Assembly (NCBI RefSeq): GCF_017901155.1 | Contig: NZ_CP072800.1 | Coordinates: 581,283-645,282, forward strand | DNA from: Candidatus Thiothrix anitrata | GTDB taxonomy: Bacteria > Pseudomonadota > Gammaproteobacteria > Thiotrichales > Thiotrichaceae | Direction: 5' to 3' | DNA length: 64,000 bases | Shown here: positions 45,325 through 52,947 of the stretch, piece after piece | Layout: each line of letters begins with the position of its first letter | How positions within the stretch are numbered: the stretch's first letter is position 1 | The notes under the pieces: model-generated | The model's input: only the letters and a program-made list of their open reading frames with translations | Database searches by the model: none | Told to the model about the DNA's origin: nothing | Position numbers and translations under genes: made by a program

Positions 45325-45651
45325 ATGACAGATGAACACGAATGGCAGCAATGGCAACAACAAAGCGCAAGCCATGCCGCCACTGCCGCTTTTTTGCTGC
45401 TGGATGTGCAAACCAACCTGACCATGCTGGCAACGTTGCAGGCTGCATTGGACAATATTCGGGAAAACCCTGCCGATGCCGAACCTTATGCCCTTAGTGG
45501 CAACAGCTATTTTGTGCAGTTGCAGTCGCAGGAATTTGTGATTGAGGAACTGTACGGCGATGATTATGCGGAACCTGTCAGCATCAGTCTGGAAGCTTTT
45601 GCTGAGGCACTGGATTATTGGCGTGAGCGTCAGCAGTCTGAGGCTGATTGA
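45325..45651 (+). CDS. small acidic protein of unknown function next to EndoU lipoprotein
   Basis: A 108-residue acidic protein rich in Gln, Glu, Ala and Asp with no signal peptide. 'AEPYALSGNSYFVQLQSQEFVIEELYGDDYAEPVSISLEAFAEALDYWRER' suggests a small alpha/beta fold. It is 24 bp after the EndoU gene on the same strand. Acidic partners often neutralise basic nucleases, so an immunity role is conceivable, but no family is recognised. Confidence 0.65.
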   Translation: MTDEHEWQQWQQQSASHAATAAFLLLDVQTNLTMLATLQAALDNIRENPADAEPYALSGNSYFVQLQSQEFVIEELYGDDYAEPVSISLEAFAEALDYWRERQQSEAD

Positions 45652-45654
45652 TCG

Positions 45655-46881
45655 CTACAAATAACCTGCCGGAATAGCGTCCACTTCCTGCGAGAGCGGC
45701 ACATCGGTTTCGCGCAGGCAGATGATTGCGCCATGCCCCGCTTGCCCGTCCAGTTTTTCCAGTACCGTAAAGTGCTTTGCCGCACCCATGTTCGGGCTGG
45801 CGGTTTTCTTGAATTCCACCGGATACAGGGTGTTGTCGCGCTCAATCAGCAGGTCGATTTCACGTTGTTCTTTGTCGCGGTAAAAATACACCGCTGGCGT
45901 TTGTCCGTTGTGCCACCAGCTTTTGAGAATTTCCACCAACAGCCAGTTTTCGAGGATTGCGCCGGACATAGCACCTGCTTCCAGCGTTTCCGGCGATGAC
46001 CATTGGGTGAGGTAAGCGCACAAACCCGTGTCGAGGAAATACAGCTTGGGGGTTTTCAACAGGCGTTTGGTCACGTTGTTGTGATAGGGCTGTAACAGGT
46101 AGACGATGCCGGAAGTTTCCAGAATCGACAGCCATGCTTTGGCGGTTTTTTGGTCGATGTCTACGTCCCGTGCAAGATCGGCGTAGTTGAGCAATTGCCC
46201 GGTGCGGGCGGCAGCGGCTCGCAGGAACAGCAGGAAGGCGCGTTCGTCGCCTACACGGGTGAGGTCACGCACGTCGCGCTGCAAATAGGTTTGCAGGTAG
46301 GCGTTGTAAAATAAGTCACGCGGCAGGGTGTCATCCAGTGCCATGCGCGGGTACGAGCCGCGCCAGATGCGGTGGTAAACCTCAGGTAATGGCAGTGGTT
46401 TGCCTGCTTGTTGGCGTGCTTGTTCCAGCCATGCGGGAGTGGGTAGGAACGGTTGCGCGGTGTCCGTTTTGCCGTTGATTTCGGCTTGTGACAAACCCAG
46501 CAAATCCAGCACCGCGACACGCCCAGCCAGACTTTCGGTGATGCCCAACATGAGGTGGAATTTCTGCGAACCTGTCAGCCAGAACATGCCCGGTTGTTTG
46601 GCTTTATCCACCAGTAACTTGATGGCGCGGAACAATTCCGGCGCGTATTGGATTTCATCCACGATTATGGGCGGCGGGTGGCGTTGGAAGAAGAGCGCGG
46701 GGTCGGTGCGGGCGAGTGCCGCCTGTTCGGGGTCATCGAGGGTGACGTAGCGGCGGGTGGGTTCGGCACAGGCTTCCAGGAGCGTGGTTTTGCCTACCTG
46801 ACGTGCGCCGGTTATCAGCAGTACGGGGAAAGATTGGGACGCGAGTTGGATGATTTTCTGCAAAGTTCTGTGTGTAAACAT
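45655..46881 (-). CDS. AAA ATPase with DUF4143 domain
   Basis: A 408-residue ATPase: AAA_14 module followed by DUF4143. Walker A GARQVGKT (25-32), Walker B 'PPIIVDEIQYAP', sensor 'MFWLTGSQKF', and the C-terminal 'QREIDLLIERDNTLYPVEFKKT' restriction-endonuclease-like motif. Such genes are common in accessory regions and resemble selfish or defence modules; function is unclear. ATG 46881 is chosen over a TTG four codons earlier. A palindrome lies 13 bp upstream. Confidence 0.88.
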   Translation of the reverse strand: MFTHRTLQKIIQLASQSFPVLLITGARQVGKTTLLEACAEPTRRYVTLDDPEQAALARTDPALFFQRHPPPIIVDEIQYAPELFRAIKLLVDKAKQPGMFWLTGSQKFHLMLGITESLAGRVAVLDLLGLSQAEINGKTDTAQPFLPTPAWLEQARQQAGKPLPLPEVYHRIWRGSYPRMALDDTLPRDLFYNAYLQTYLQRDVRDLTRVGDERAFLLFLRAAAARTGQLLNYADLARDVDIDQKTAKAWLSILETSGIVYLLQPYHNNVTKRLLKTPKLYFLDTGLCAYLTQWSSPETLEAGAMSGAILENWLLVEILKSWWHNGQTPAVYFYRDKEQREIDLLIERDNTLYPVEFKKTASPNMGAAKHFTVLEKLDGQAGHGAIICLRETDVPLSQEVDAIPAGYL

Positions 46882-46894
46882 GGGCTTGACCAAT

Positions 46895-46911
46895 CTGGAA
46901 TATTATTCCAG
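46895..46911. promoter_or_regulatory. perfect 17-bp palindrome upstream of the DUF4143 ATPase
   Basis: CTGGAATATTATTCCAG (46895-46911) is a perfect inverted repeat around a central T, 13 bp before the leftward ATPase start. Possible operator or leader hairpin; no Shine-Dalgarno is seen in between. Confidence 0.45.
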
Positions 46912-46977
46912 TTTAGTCGATATTATTAGCGTTGAGCAAATGTAAATGCCACGCTTTGCAGGTGTTATAAGAAATGG

Positions 46978-47006
46978 TTGCCCGATTGAAGGCAACTGAC
47001 TACAAT
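46978..47006 (+). promoter_or_regulatory. sigma-70 promoter of fitAB
   Basis: TTGCCC (46978-46983), a 17-base spacer, then TACAAT (47001-47006) about 35-40 bases before ATG 47045. The -10 overlaps the operator palindrome. Confidence 0.6.
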
Positions 47007-47024
47007 GCTTTCACGTGAAAGCAT
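47005..47024. promoter_or_regulatory. 20-bp perfect palindrome, probable FitAB operator
   Basis: ATGCTTTCACGTGAAAGCAT is a perfect inverted repeat overlapping the -10 hexamer and 20 bases before the antitoxin start. FitA-type complexes bind such sites to repress their own promoter; this function is from family knowledge. Confidence 0.7.
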
Positions 47025-47044
47025 AATAGAAATAGGAGAGTGCT

Positions 47045-47275
47045 ATGGCTAGTTTAAGCATTCGTAAATTGGAAGATGAAACGCTGCAACGCTTGCGAAT
47101 CCGAGCTGCCCAACATCAGGTGTCGATGGAAGAGGAAGTGCGGCGTATTTTGCGGTTGGCGGTGATGCCTCCTGAACGCTTGGGTCGGTTAGCGCAGCAG
47201 TTTTTCGGGGAACAGCACGGTGTGGAATTAAATCTGCCTGCCCGTGAGGTTTATGCACCCGTGAGTTTTGACTGA
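47045..47275 (+). CDS. FitA-family antitoxin
   Basis: A 76-residue Arc/MetJ-type ribbon-helix-helix antitoxin: 'MASLSIRKLEDETLQRLRIRAAQHQVSMEEEVRRILRLAV'. The C-terminal tail 'NLPAREVYAPVSFD' would wrap the PIN toxin and insert into its active site. The gene is preceded by GGAGAG and overlaps the toxin start by one base (TGATG). Confidence 0.88.
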   Translation: MASLSIRKLEDETLQRLRIRAAQHQVSMEEEVRRILRLAVMPPERLGRLAQQFFGEQHGVELNLPAREVYAPVSFD

Positions 47276-47706
47276 TGATCGTGTTAGACACCAATATCAT
47301 TTCCGAAGTGATGCGCCCACAGCCTTCGCCCGCTGTACTCACATGGCTTGATCAGCAAGATACCCCGAACCTGTTTGTGACCACGATTACCCTTGCCGAA
47401 ATCTGCTACGGCTTGGGTGTCATGCCGGATGGCGAACGCAAACGCCGCCTCACCACGCAATTTGAAGCGTATATTGGGCGGGCGTTTGAAGGGCGTATTC
47501 TCGATTTCACAGCGGGGGCGGCAAGCCATTACGCAGACATCATGAGTTACCGGAGAAACATCGGCTTACCTATGAGCATGGCAGATGGGCAAATTGCGGG
47601 CATTGCCAGCACGCATCACTTTGCGGTTGCTACTCGTAACACCAAAGATTTTGAACAGTGTGGGCTTGAGCTGATTAATCCGTTTGTAATGGAAAACGAT
47701 TCATGA
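47275..47706 (+). CDS. FitB/VapC-family PIN ribonuclease toxin
   Basis: A 143-residue PIN-domain RNase. Acidic catalytic residues: Asp5 (VLDTN), Glu42 (LAEICYG), Asp104 (MADGQIAG) and Asp125 (NTKDF). All four are intact, so it looks active. Type II toxin neutralised by the upstream FitA-like protein. 'RRNIGLPMSMADGQIAGIASTH' is typical of FitB-type toxins. Confidence 0.9.
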   Translation: MIVLDTNIISEVMRPQPSPAVLTWLDQQDTPNLFVTTITLAEICYGLGVMPDGERKRRLTTQFEAYIGRAFEGRILDFTAGAASHYADIMSYRRNIGLPMSMADGQIAGIASTHHFAVATRNTKDFEQCGLELINPFVMENDS

Positions 47707-47710
47707 ACCA

Positions 47711-47736
47711 GTTTTCGTCACAAAGTAAGGGGTAAT
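47711..47736. repeat. copy of the ACAAAGTAAGGG repeat
   Basis: GTTTTCGTCACAAAGTAAGG followed by GGTAAT, nearly the same as the 33-bp units at 48194-48292 on the other side of the CBS gene. Confidence 0.75.
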
Positions 47737-47748
47737 CCCGCTCGTTTT

Positions 47749-48165
47749 TTACCTTGCCCGCAATTCTTTGAATTGTTCCAGCAGCAAATGGTATTCCTCA
47801 GGAATGTCGTCCAGCTCCAGCAAGCCAATAAGCTGCCCGTCTTTTGTCACCGGGATATGGTGGAAACCACCCGTTTGCATGACTTCCAGCGCGTTTGCCA
47901 GGCTACTGCCTGCATCAATGGTGACGGGAGTTTTGGTCATGATCATCGCAACAGCGGTTTCGTCCACAGGGAGGTCGATACCCAGACAGCGGCGGATCAC
48001 GTCCCGCTCACTTACAATGCCGACCAGTTGTTGCTGATCAAAGACCACCAGTGCTCCAACATTCAGTTCACACATACGTTTGCAGGCTTCACGAATAGTA
48101 GCGTTGAACTGCACGTGCCCCGGCAGTTTTCCATCAATAAGTTTCTCTATGCTGGAAATTATCAT
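47749..48165 (-). CDS. tandem CBS-domain protein
   Basis: A 138-residue protein with two CBS domains (a Bateman module). 'VGALVVFDQQQLVGIVSERDVIRRCLG' is the first and 'ALEVMQTGGFHHIPVTKDGQLIGLLELDDI' the second. These sense adenosyl nucleotides or bind DNA and other partners; stand-alone forms often regulate stress enzymes. Start ATG 48165 follows AAAGG at 5 bases; the frame opens 14 codons earlier, which overlaps the repeats. Confidence 0.88.
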   Translation of the reverse strand: MIISSIEKLIDGKLPGHVQFNATIREACKRMCELNVGALVVFDQQQLVGIVSERDVIRRCLGIDLPVDETAVAMIMTKTPVTIDAGSSLANALEVMQTGGFHHIPVTKDGQLIGLLELDDIPEEYHLLLEQFKELRAR

Positions 48166-48193
48166 ATAAGCCTTTGAATTAATGACTGTTTCA

Positions 48194-48292
48194 TGAAATT
48201 GAAACAATATTTTAGCACAAAGTAAGGGTTATTTTTGCCCGTTTTCGTCACAAAGTAAGGGATAATTTCACTGACTTTCGACACAAAATAAG
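48194..48292. repeat. three 33-bp direct repeats (iteron-like)
   Basis: Unit 48227-48259 and unit 48260-48292 each end in the ACAAA(G/A)TAAG core with TTTTCG or TTTCG just before it; 48194-48226 is a partial third unit ending ...CACAAAGTAAG. The period is exactly 33 bp (about three helical turns). A fourth copy lies at 47711-47736. In one frame the units read as 11-residue repeats containing YFV.K, but no supported gene covers them. Confidence 0.8.
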
Positions 48293-48356
48293 CCATACGG
48301 CGGCACAGTATTAACGCCCACCGATCCGAAAACCGGCAGGCGCGACCACTGCCGCA

Positions 48357-48380
48357 GGGACGCAACATCTTGCGTCTCTA
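48357..48380. repeat. small palindrome with GACGCAA/TTGCGTC stem
   Basis: GACGCAA (48359-48365) and TTGCGTC (48370-48376), loop CATC, in AGGGACGCAACATCTTGCGTCTCTAC. The stem lies 28 bp beyond the uspA stop in the leftward direction. It resembles REP-type palindromes scattered in many genomes and may terminate the uspA transcript. Confidence 0.55.
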
Positions 48381-48403
48381 CAACCCCTCAACGGATTAAA
48401 CGT

Positions 48404-48898
48404 CTAACCACCATTCGGAATAATCAACACCGGCACTTTGCTATGCTGCGTCACTGTCCGCGCCGTTGACCCTAACATGGTATGCCCACCCGCTTGGCGT
48501 GTATGGCTGCCAATCACAATCAAATCCACCCCGTGCGTATCGGCATAATGGTTAATCACATCCGCCGGATTCCCCGCACTGACCACGATTTTATCCAGCA
48601 ATTCATCCTTATCCTTGCAGATGTCATCCTCCTCGGCGCAGTAGTTTTTCAAGCGTTCGCGCATGGTTTCAATCACTTGATTCATGCTTTCTTGCTCGAT
48701 GTCGTGGATTTCCTTGCCCGGCATGTACATCGACAAAATCGCCTGCCCCGTCGAGCCAATCGGCGCAACCGCGTGCAGCATGATGATTTTCGCTTTGTGG
48801 ATTCGTGCCAGATTGATTGCCTGCCGGAATACCGGGCGCATGTGTGTGCCCAGATTGGTGGCGTATAAAATGGTTTGGAACGGTTTTATTTCACTCAT
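48404..48898 (-). CDS. universal stress protein UspA family, TRAP-associated
   Basis: A 164-residue UspA-family protein. ATP-binding motif near the C-terminus: 'DLIVIGSHTRQAGGHTMLGSTARTVTQHSKVPVLII' (G-2x-G-9x-G-S/T pattern). Start ATG 48898 lies 8 bases after AAGGAG. It begins 12 bp after dctM and so is the last gene of the transporter operon, the same arrangement as teaD after teaABC in Halomonas, where the UspA protein modulates the TRAP system. Confidence 0.9.
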   Translation of the reverse strand: MSEIKPFQTILYATNLGTHMRPVFRQAINLARIHKAKIIMLHAVAPIGSTGQAILSMYMPGKEIHDIEQESMNQVIETMRERLKNYCAEEDDICKDKDELLDKIVVSAGNPADVINHYADTHGVDLIVIGSHTRQAGGHTMLGSTARTVTQHSKVPVLIIPNGG

Positions 48899-48910
48899 GC
48901 GCATAGCTCC

Positions 48911-50194
48911 TTACAGCATCCCCATGACCCGTGGCAACCACAGGCTGATTTCCGGCACATACGTGATCAGCATCAGGAAAGCCAGCATGGTAAACAGCCA
49001 AGGCAATACCGCCACGGTCAGTTCTGACAAGCCCATTTTGGTAATGCCCGATGCCACGTACAAATTCAAACCCACCGGCGGGGTGATCATCCCGATTTCC
49101 ATGTTCACCACCATAATAATGCCGAAATGCACCGGATGGATGCCCAACGCCATCGCCATTGGGAATAAAATCGGCGCGAAAATCAACATAATGCTGGACG
49201 GTTCCATGAAGTTACCCGCCATCAATAGCATCACATTCACAATGATGAGGAAGGCGATAATGCCCAAGCCTTGATCAACCATCCATGCTGCCAGCGATTG
49301 CGGAATGTTTTCGTTGGTCAACAAGAAAGAGAACAGCACCGCGTTGGTAATAATGTACAGCAACATTGCCGACATACTCGCCGAATTCAGCAACACCTTC
49401 GGCACATCTTTCAGCCCCATGTCTTTGTAGACGAAAACCGCAATCACAAACGCATACACCGCGCTCATGGCTGCCGCTTCGGTCGGGGTGAAAATGCCGG
49501 TGTAAATCCCGCCCATGACCACCACGATCAGCAGCAAACCCCATACCGAATCCTTAAAGGCTTTTAGGCGTTGCGTCCAACTGGCTTTCGGTTGGCGTGG
49601 GTAGTTACCCTTCTTGGCGCGATACCAAGTAATGCCGCCCAAAAACAGCGTCAGCAAAAAACCCGGTACAACACCTGCAATAAACAACGCTCCAATGGAC
49701 GAGTTAGTTGCCACCGCATACATCACCATCACGATAGAAGGTGGGATCAAAATCCCCAAACCACCGGAAGAGGCAATCACCCCCGCTCCGAATTCCTTGG
49801 GGAAACCCGCCTTCAACATGGCAGGTAGCAAAATCGAACCAATCGCCACCACCGTTGCGGGACTAGAACCGGAAACCGCCGCAAACAACGCGCAAGCCAC
49901 CACACCCGCCAAACCCAAACCGCCGAACCAATGCCCGACCATTGAAGTGGCAAAGTTGACCATCCGTTTCGCCACCCCGCCGTGCGTGAGGAAGTTCCCA
50001 GCAAGGATAAAAAACGGAATCGCCATGATCTCGAATTTCTCAATCCCCGTGAACAGCTTCAATGCCACCGATTCCACCGGCACATTGGTCATGGTAAACA
50101 GGAATGTCATCACCGTCAGACCCAGCGCAATCGACACCGGCATCCCAGTGAGCATCAATAACATCAGCAGCGTAAAAATGATTAATGCAGTCAT
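48911..50194 (-). CDS. dctM: TRAP transporter large permease DctM
   Basis: A 427-residue membrane subunit with about 12 helices, the sodium-driven translocation unit of a TRAP transporter. Signatures: 'MALIIFTLLMLLMLTGMPVSIALG'-type start, 'LPAMLKAGFPKEFGAGVIASSGGLGILIPPSIVMVMYAV' and 'HPVHFGIIMVVNMEIGMITPPVGLNLYVASGI'. It overlaps the dctQ stop by 4 bases (ATGA). Confidence 0.95.
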   Translation of the reverse strand: MTALIIFTLLMLLMLTGMPVSIALGLTVMTFLFTMTNVPVESVALKLFTGIEKFEIMAIPFFILAGNFLTHGGVAKRMVNFATSMVGHWFGGLGLAGVVACALFAAVSGSSPATVVAIGSILLPAMLKAGFPKEFGAGVIASSGGLGILIPPSIVMVMYAVATNSSIGALFIAGVVPGFLLTLFLGGITWYRAKKGNYPRQPKASWTQRLKAFKDSVWGLLLIVVVMGGIYTGIFTPTEAAAMSAVYAFVIAVFVYKDMGLKDVPKVLLNSASMSAMLLYIITNAVLFSFLLTNENIPQSLAAWMVDQGLGIIAFLIIVNVMLLMAGNFMEPSSIMLIFAPILFPMAMALGIHPVHFGIIMVVNMEIGMITPPVGLNLYVASGITKMGLSELTVAVLPWLFTMLAFLMLITYVPEISLWLPRVMGML

Positions 50195-50811
50195 GGCTTT
50201 TGCTCCACTACCGGGAAGGGTTCAGCATCATGCAAGCCTTCCACATGCCCGTGATCGTGGTGCGGCAATTCGCCTGTGCGCCAGTACGTGGTCAGCACCT
50301 GCAAGAAACGAAAACACATCAGCGCCGAACCCAGCGGTACGGCGAGGTATACCACCCACGTGCTCCATTCCAAATCCGGTGTGGTGGGGCCTTCGTAATA
50401 GGGCGCAGTTTCCATCCCCAAACTGCTTAACACGGCGTAAGCCATGCCGTTATGCCACACCAAATTTGCGCCCAAGGTTGCAACCAGCGCGGTAAACGCA
50501 GCACCCGCTGCCAACGCAAACGTGGTCATCAAACGGCGATTATCAGGTGAAAGTTTATTAACCAGCACATCCACCCCGACGTGAATGCCTTGGCGCACCC
50601 CGTAAGCCGCGCCAAATTTCGCCATCCACACAAACAGGATAATGCACAGTTCCTGCGCCCAGCTCATGTGAATGCTTAATAAAAAATCTTGGAACGCACC
50701 CAGCGGCAAGCCGGAGGCGTAACGGTGTATCACTGCCACAAAAATTACGATGGTGGCAGCTCCAATCAACACCGTGATGAGTATTTCTTCCAGATGATCG
50801 AGCCACTTCAT
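50191..50811 (-). CDS. dctQ: TRAP transporter small permease DctQ
   Basis: A 206-residue four-helix subunit that couples the binding protein to DctM. 'AVIHRYASGLPLGAFQDFLLSIHMSWAQELCIILFVWMAKFGAAYGVRQGIHVGVDVLV' is the typical DctQ core. There is a roughly 40-residue extra-loop and a His/Glu-rich C-terminal tail. Start ATG 50811 follows GGAGGAG. The spacer to dctP (135 bp) contains a large inverted repeat. Confidence 0.93.
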   Translation of the reverse strand: MKWLDHLEEILITVLIGAATIVIFVAVIHRYASGLPLGAFQDFLLSIHMSWAQELCIILFVWMAKFGAAYGVRQGIHVGVDVLVNKLSPDNRRLMTTFALAAGAAFTALVATLGANLVWHNGMAYAVLSSLGMETAPYYEGPTTPDLEWSTWVVYLAVPLGSALMCFRFLQVLTTYWRTGELPHHDHGHVEGLHDAEPFPVVEQKP

Positions 50812-50842
50812 ACATTTCTCCTCCAAAATGTATTGGTAAAGA

Positions 50843-50941
50843 CCCTCACTCCCTAACCCCCTCTCCCAGAGGTAGAGGGGGAATAAGAATGAAGCGTCTC
50901 TTAGCCCCTCTACCTCTGGGAGAGGGATTGGGGTGAGGGGG
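50843..50941. repeat. REP/MITE-like inverted repeat, copy 1
   Basis: Left arm 50843-50881 and right arm 50904-50941 are near-perfect inverted copies (CCCTCAC..CCAGAGGTAGAGGGG). The same family with different arm details is at 59665-59768. It lies between dctP and dctQ, so it can act as an mRNA stem-loop that protects the dctP message. Confidence 0.85.
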
Positions 50942-50946
50942 CGAGC

Positions 50947-51954
50947 TTACTTAGAAGGATCAAACCCAGTCGCACCGTAAACCGCGTCGATGGTTTCTTT
51001 ACCAATGCGCTCTGCCATTTCGTTATGAACAGGGGCAAGAGCTTGTTGCATCGCTTTGGTTTCTTCATCCGTTGGGGTGTGGATTTCAGTTTTGCCAGAC
51101 GCTTTTACGGCTTCCAATGCTTTGTCATTTTCTGCTTTGGCGATGTCATTGGCGAAATCGGTGGATTCTTTCAACGCCTCATCCAGACTGGTGCGCACGT
51201 CATCGGGCAATTTGTCCCAGAAGGCTTTGTTGGTGATGACTGCGTAACCGAGGTAGCCGTGATTGGTTAGCGTGGCGTGTTTTTGCACTTCGTGCATTTT
51301 TTGGGTGTAGAGGTTGGATGGTGGGTTTTCAGTGCCATCAACCACGCCGGTTTGCAGGGCTTGATACGTTTCACCAAACGGCAGCACTTGCGGGTTTGCG
51401 CCCAATGCCCGCATTTGTGCTTCAATCACTTTGGAAGATTGAATGCGCATTTTTAAGCCTTTGTAGTCTTCAGGGGTTTTCAGTGGCTTGCCCGCACTCA
51501 TGATCTTGAAACCGTTATCCCAATACGCCAAGCCTTTCACGCCTTTGGGTTCGAGTTTTGCCAATAGGCTTGCACCGACTTCACCCTTGGTGACTTTGTG
51601 CAGATCATCGTAACCACGGAAAATGTAGGGCAGGTCAAAGACTTCAAAGTTTTTCACACCCAATGGACCGAATTTTGCCAGTGACGGCGCGAGCATTTGC
51701 ACCGCACCCATTTGCAGGGCTTCCATTTCTTCCTTGTCTTTGTAGAGGGTGCTGCTGGGGTAAACTTCAACCTTGACCGCGCCATTGGTTTTGGCTTCTG
51801 CCAATTCCTTGAATTTTTCGGCTGCTTTGCCTTTCGGGGTGTCCGGTGCAACCACGTGGCTGAATTTGATGACAATAGGATCAGCAGCGTAGGAATACAT
51901 GCTAAATAAGCCAAGGGCAACTGCGGTAGTCAGAGTTAACAGGGTCTTTTTCAT
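50947..51954 (-). CDS. dctP: TRAP transporter substrate-binding protein DctP
   Basis: A 335-residue periplasmic binding protein, with a signal peptide 'KKTLLTLTTAVALGLFSMYSYAADP'. 'IVIKFSHVVAPDTPKGKAAEKFKELAEAKTNGAVKVEVYPSSTLYKD' and 'RIQSSKVIEAQMRALGANPQVLPFGETYQALQTGVVDGTENPPSN' match DctP for C4-dicarboxylates (malate, succinate, fumarate); the Arg of RIQSS is the usual carboxylate clamp. Start ATG 51954 follows GGAGAG. First gene of the operon. Confidence 0.94.
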   Translation of the reverse strand: MKKTLLTLTTAVALGLFSMYSYAADPIVIKFSHVVAPDTPKGKAAEKFKELAEAKTNGAVKVEVYPSSTLYKDKEEMEALQMGAVQMLAPSLAKFGPLGVKNFEVFDLPYIFRGYDDLHKVTKGEVGASLLAKLEPKGVKGLAYWDNGFKIMSAGKPLKTPEDYKGLKMRIQSSKVIEAQMRALGANPQVLPFGETYQALQTGVVDGTENPPSNLYTQKMHEVQKHATLTNHGYLGYAVITNKAFWDKLPDDVRTSLDEALKESTDFANDIAKAENDKALEAVKASGKTEIHTPTDEETKAMQQALAPVHNEMAERIGKETIDAVYGATGFDPSK

Positions 51955-51996
51955 CTTTCTCTCCAAGTGAATTGCGGTTAAACACCCGATTTGTAT

Positions 51997-52012
51997 TGGA
52001 AGAAACGTGCCA
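51997..52012 (-). promoter_or_regulatory. sigma-54-like promoter of dctPQM
   Basis: On the minus strand TGGCACG (52012-52006), four bases TTTC, then TTCCA (52001-51997). Consensus is TGGCACG-N4-TTGCW: the -24 box is perfect and the -12 box has one mismatch (C for G). Predicted start near 51985, 30 bases before dctP. Confidence 0.5.
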
Positions 52013-52109
52013 ACGAGATTGATTACGGAAAGCTATTTTTATTTTCCTTAATAAACAGTTATTTGTGTCATTTTTGCTTATTGGTTTTCGGGGCTGGCAA
52101 ACCGACAGG

Positions 52110-52159
52110 TGGCGGATTTTCGCCGAATGCCTAGGGGTGGGCTGGCGGATTTCCGCCGA
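52110..52159. promoter_or_regulatory. paired palindromic upstream sites (GGCGGA..TCGCC)
   Basis: TGGCGGATTTTCGCCGA (52110-52126) and TGGCGGATTTCCGCCGA (52143-52159) are two near-identical palindromes spaced 33 bp apart, on the same helix face. They are about 125-175 bases upstream of the predicted dctP start, where enhancer sites for sigma-54 activators normally lie. thiE starts on the other side. Confidence 0.6.
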
Positions 52160-52249
52160 TTCTGGCAGATGATGCGAACTGGCGGGTATACAATACGGTG
52201 ATACCGCTTTACATTACCTGCATAACACAGGTTACAAGGAAAATGTCGC

Positions 52250-52864
52250 ATGAGCCTGCGAGGTCTTTACGTTATTACCGACGGTTCAACAGGCACTGTA
52301 TTGCTGGAAAAAATCGAGCAGGCTTTGCGCGGTGGTGCAGCGATTGTTCAATACCGTGACAAAACCAATGATACAGTGCGTCGTCAGCACGAAGCAGCTG
52401 CTTTACGTGAACTATGCTGTGAATATAACGCAATTTTTCTCATTAATGACGATGTGGCATTGGCAAAAACGCTGCAAGCCGATGGTGTCCACGTCGGGCG
52501 CGATGATGCCGCTTTGAGTACAGCGCGAGAGCAGTTGGGCGAGCAAGCGATTATCGGGGTGTCGTGTTACAACCAATTGGCACTGGCGATGAATGCAGCG
52601 CAACACGGTGCCGATTATGTCGCGTTTGGCAGTTTCTTTCCGTCACCGACCAAGCCGAATGCGCCGCGTGCCAATTTACCGTTATTGCATGAAGCGCGGG
52701 AGCAATTGTCCGTGCCGATTTGTGCGATTGGTGGCATTACCTTGGCAACGGCTCCCGAACTGGTGGCAGGCGGTGCGGACATGCTGGCGGTGATTTCGGA
52801 CGTATTTGCAGGTAACGCAATCACTCAACAAGCCGGTTTATACCGTAATTTGTTTTTACGCTAA
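52250..52864 (+). CDS. thiE: thiamine-phosphate synthase ThiE
   Basis: A 204-residue TIM-barrel enzyme that joins HMP-PP with the thiazole phosphate to give thiamine phosphate. '[13 protein letters not shown]', '[27 protein letters not shown]', '[37 protein letters not shown]' and '[31 protein letters not shown]' are typical. No TPP riboswitch is seen upstream. hemL follows after 83 bp. Confidence 0.95.
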   Translation: MSLRGLYVITDGSTGTVLLEKIEQALRGGAAIVQYRDKTNDTVRRQHEAAALRELCCEYNAIFLINDDVALAKTLQADGVHVGRDDAALSTAREQLGEQAIIGVSCYNQLALAMNAAQHGADYVAFGSFFPSPTKPNAPRANLPLLHEAREQLSVPICAIGGITLATAPELVAGGADMLAVISDVFAGNAITQQAGLYRNLFLR

Positions 52865-52947
52865 TTATTCTTACGGCTTTACTGGACAATACCCCCACGC
52901 TCATTGAAAATAAGCATTCTTTAATATTGTTGCCAAGGAATCCTGCC

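Noticed and set aside
48162..48368. Small reverse-strand protein with 11-residue YFV.K repeats
   Set aside because: The apparent peptide repeat is a consequence of the 33-bp DNA repeat. The frame runs into the CBS gene start and has no supported start site of its own.
49614..50495. An 882-bp open frame on the plus strand opposite dctM
   Set aside because: It is antisense to dctM/dctQ, whose products are clear TRAP permeases. Its predicted protein has no recognisable motif and reflects the third-position pattern of the real genes.
52160..52249. TPP riboswitch upstream of thiE
   Set aside because: The conserved CUGAGA and ACCUGAUCUGG motifs are absent. Only a small ACCTG/CAGGT hairpin is seen.
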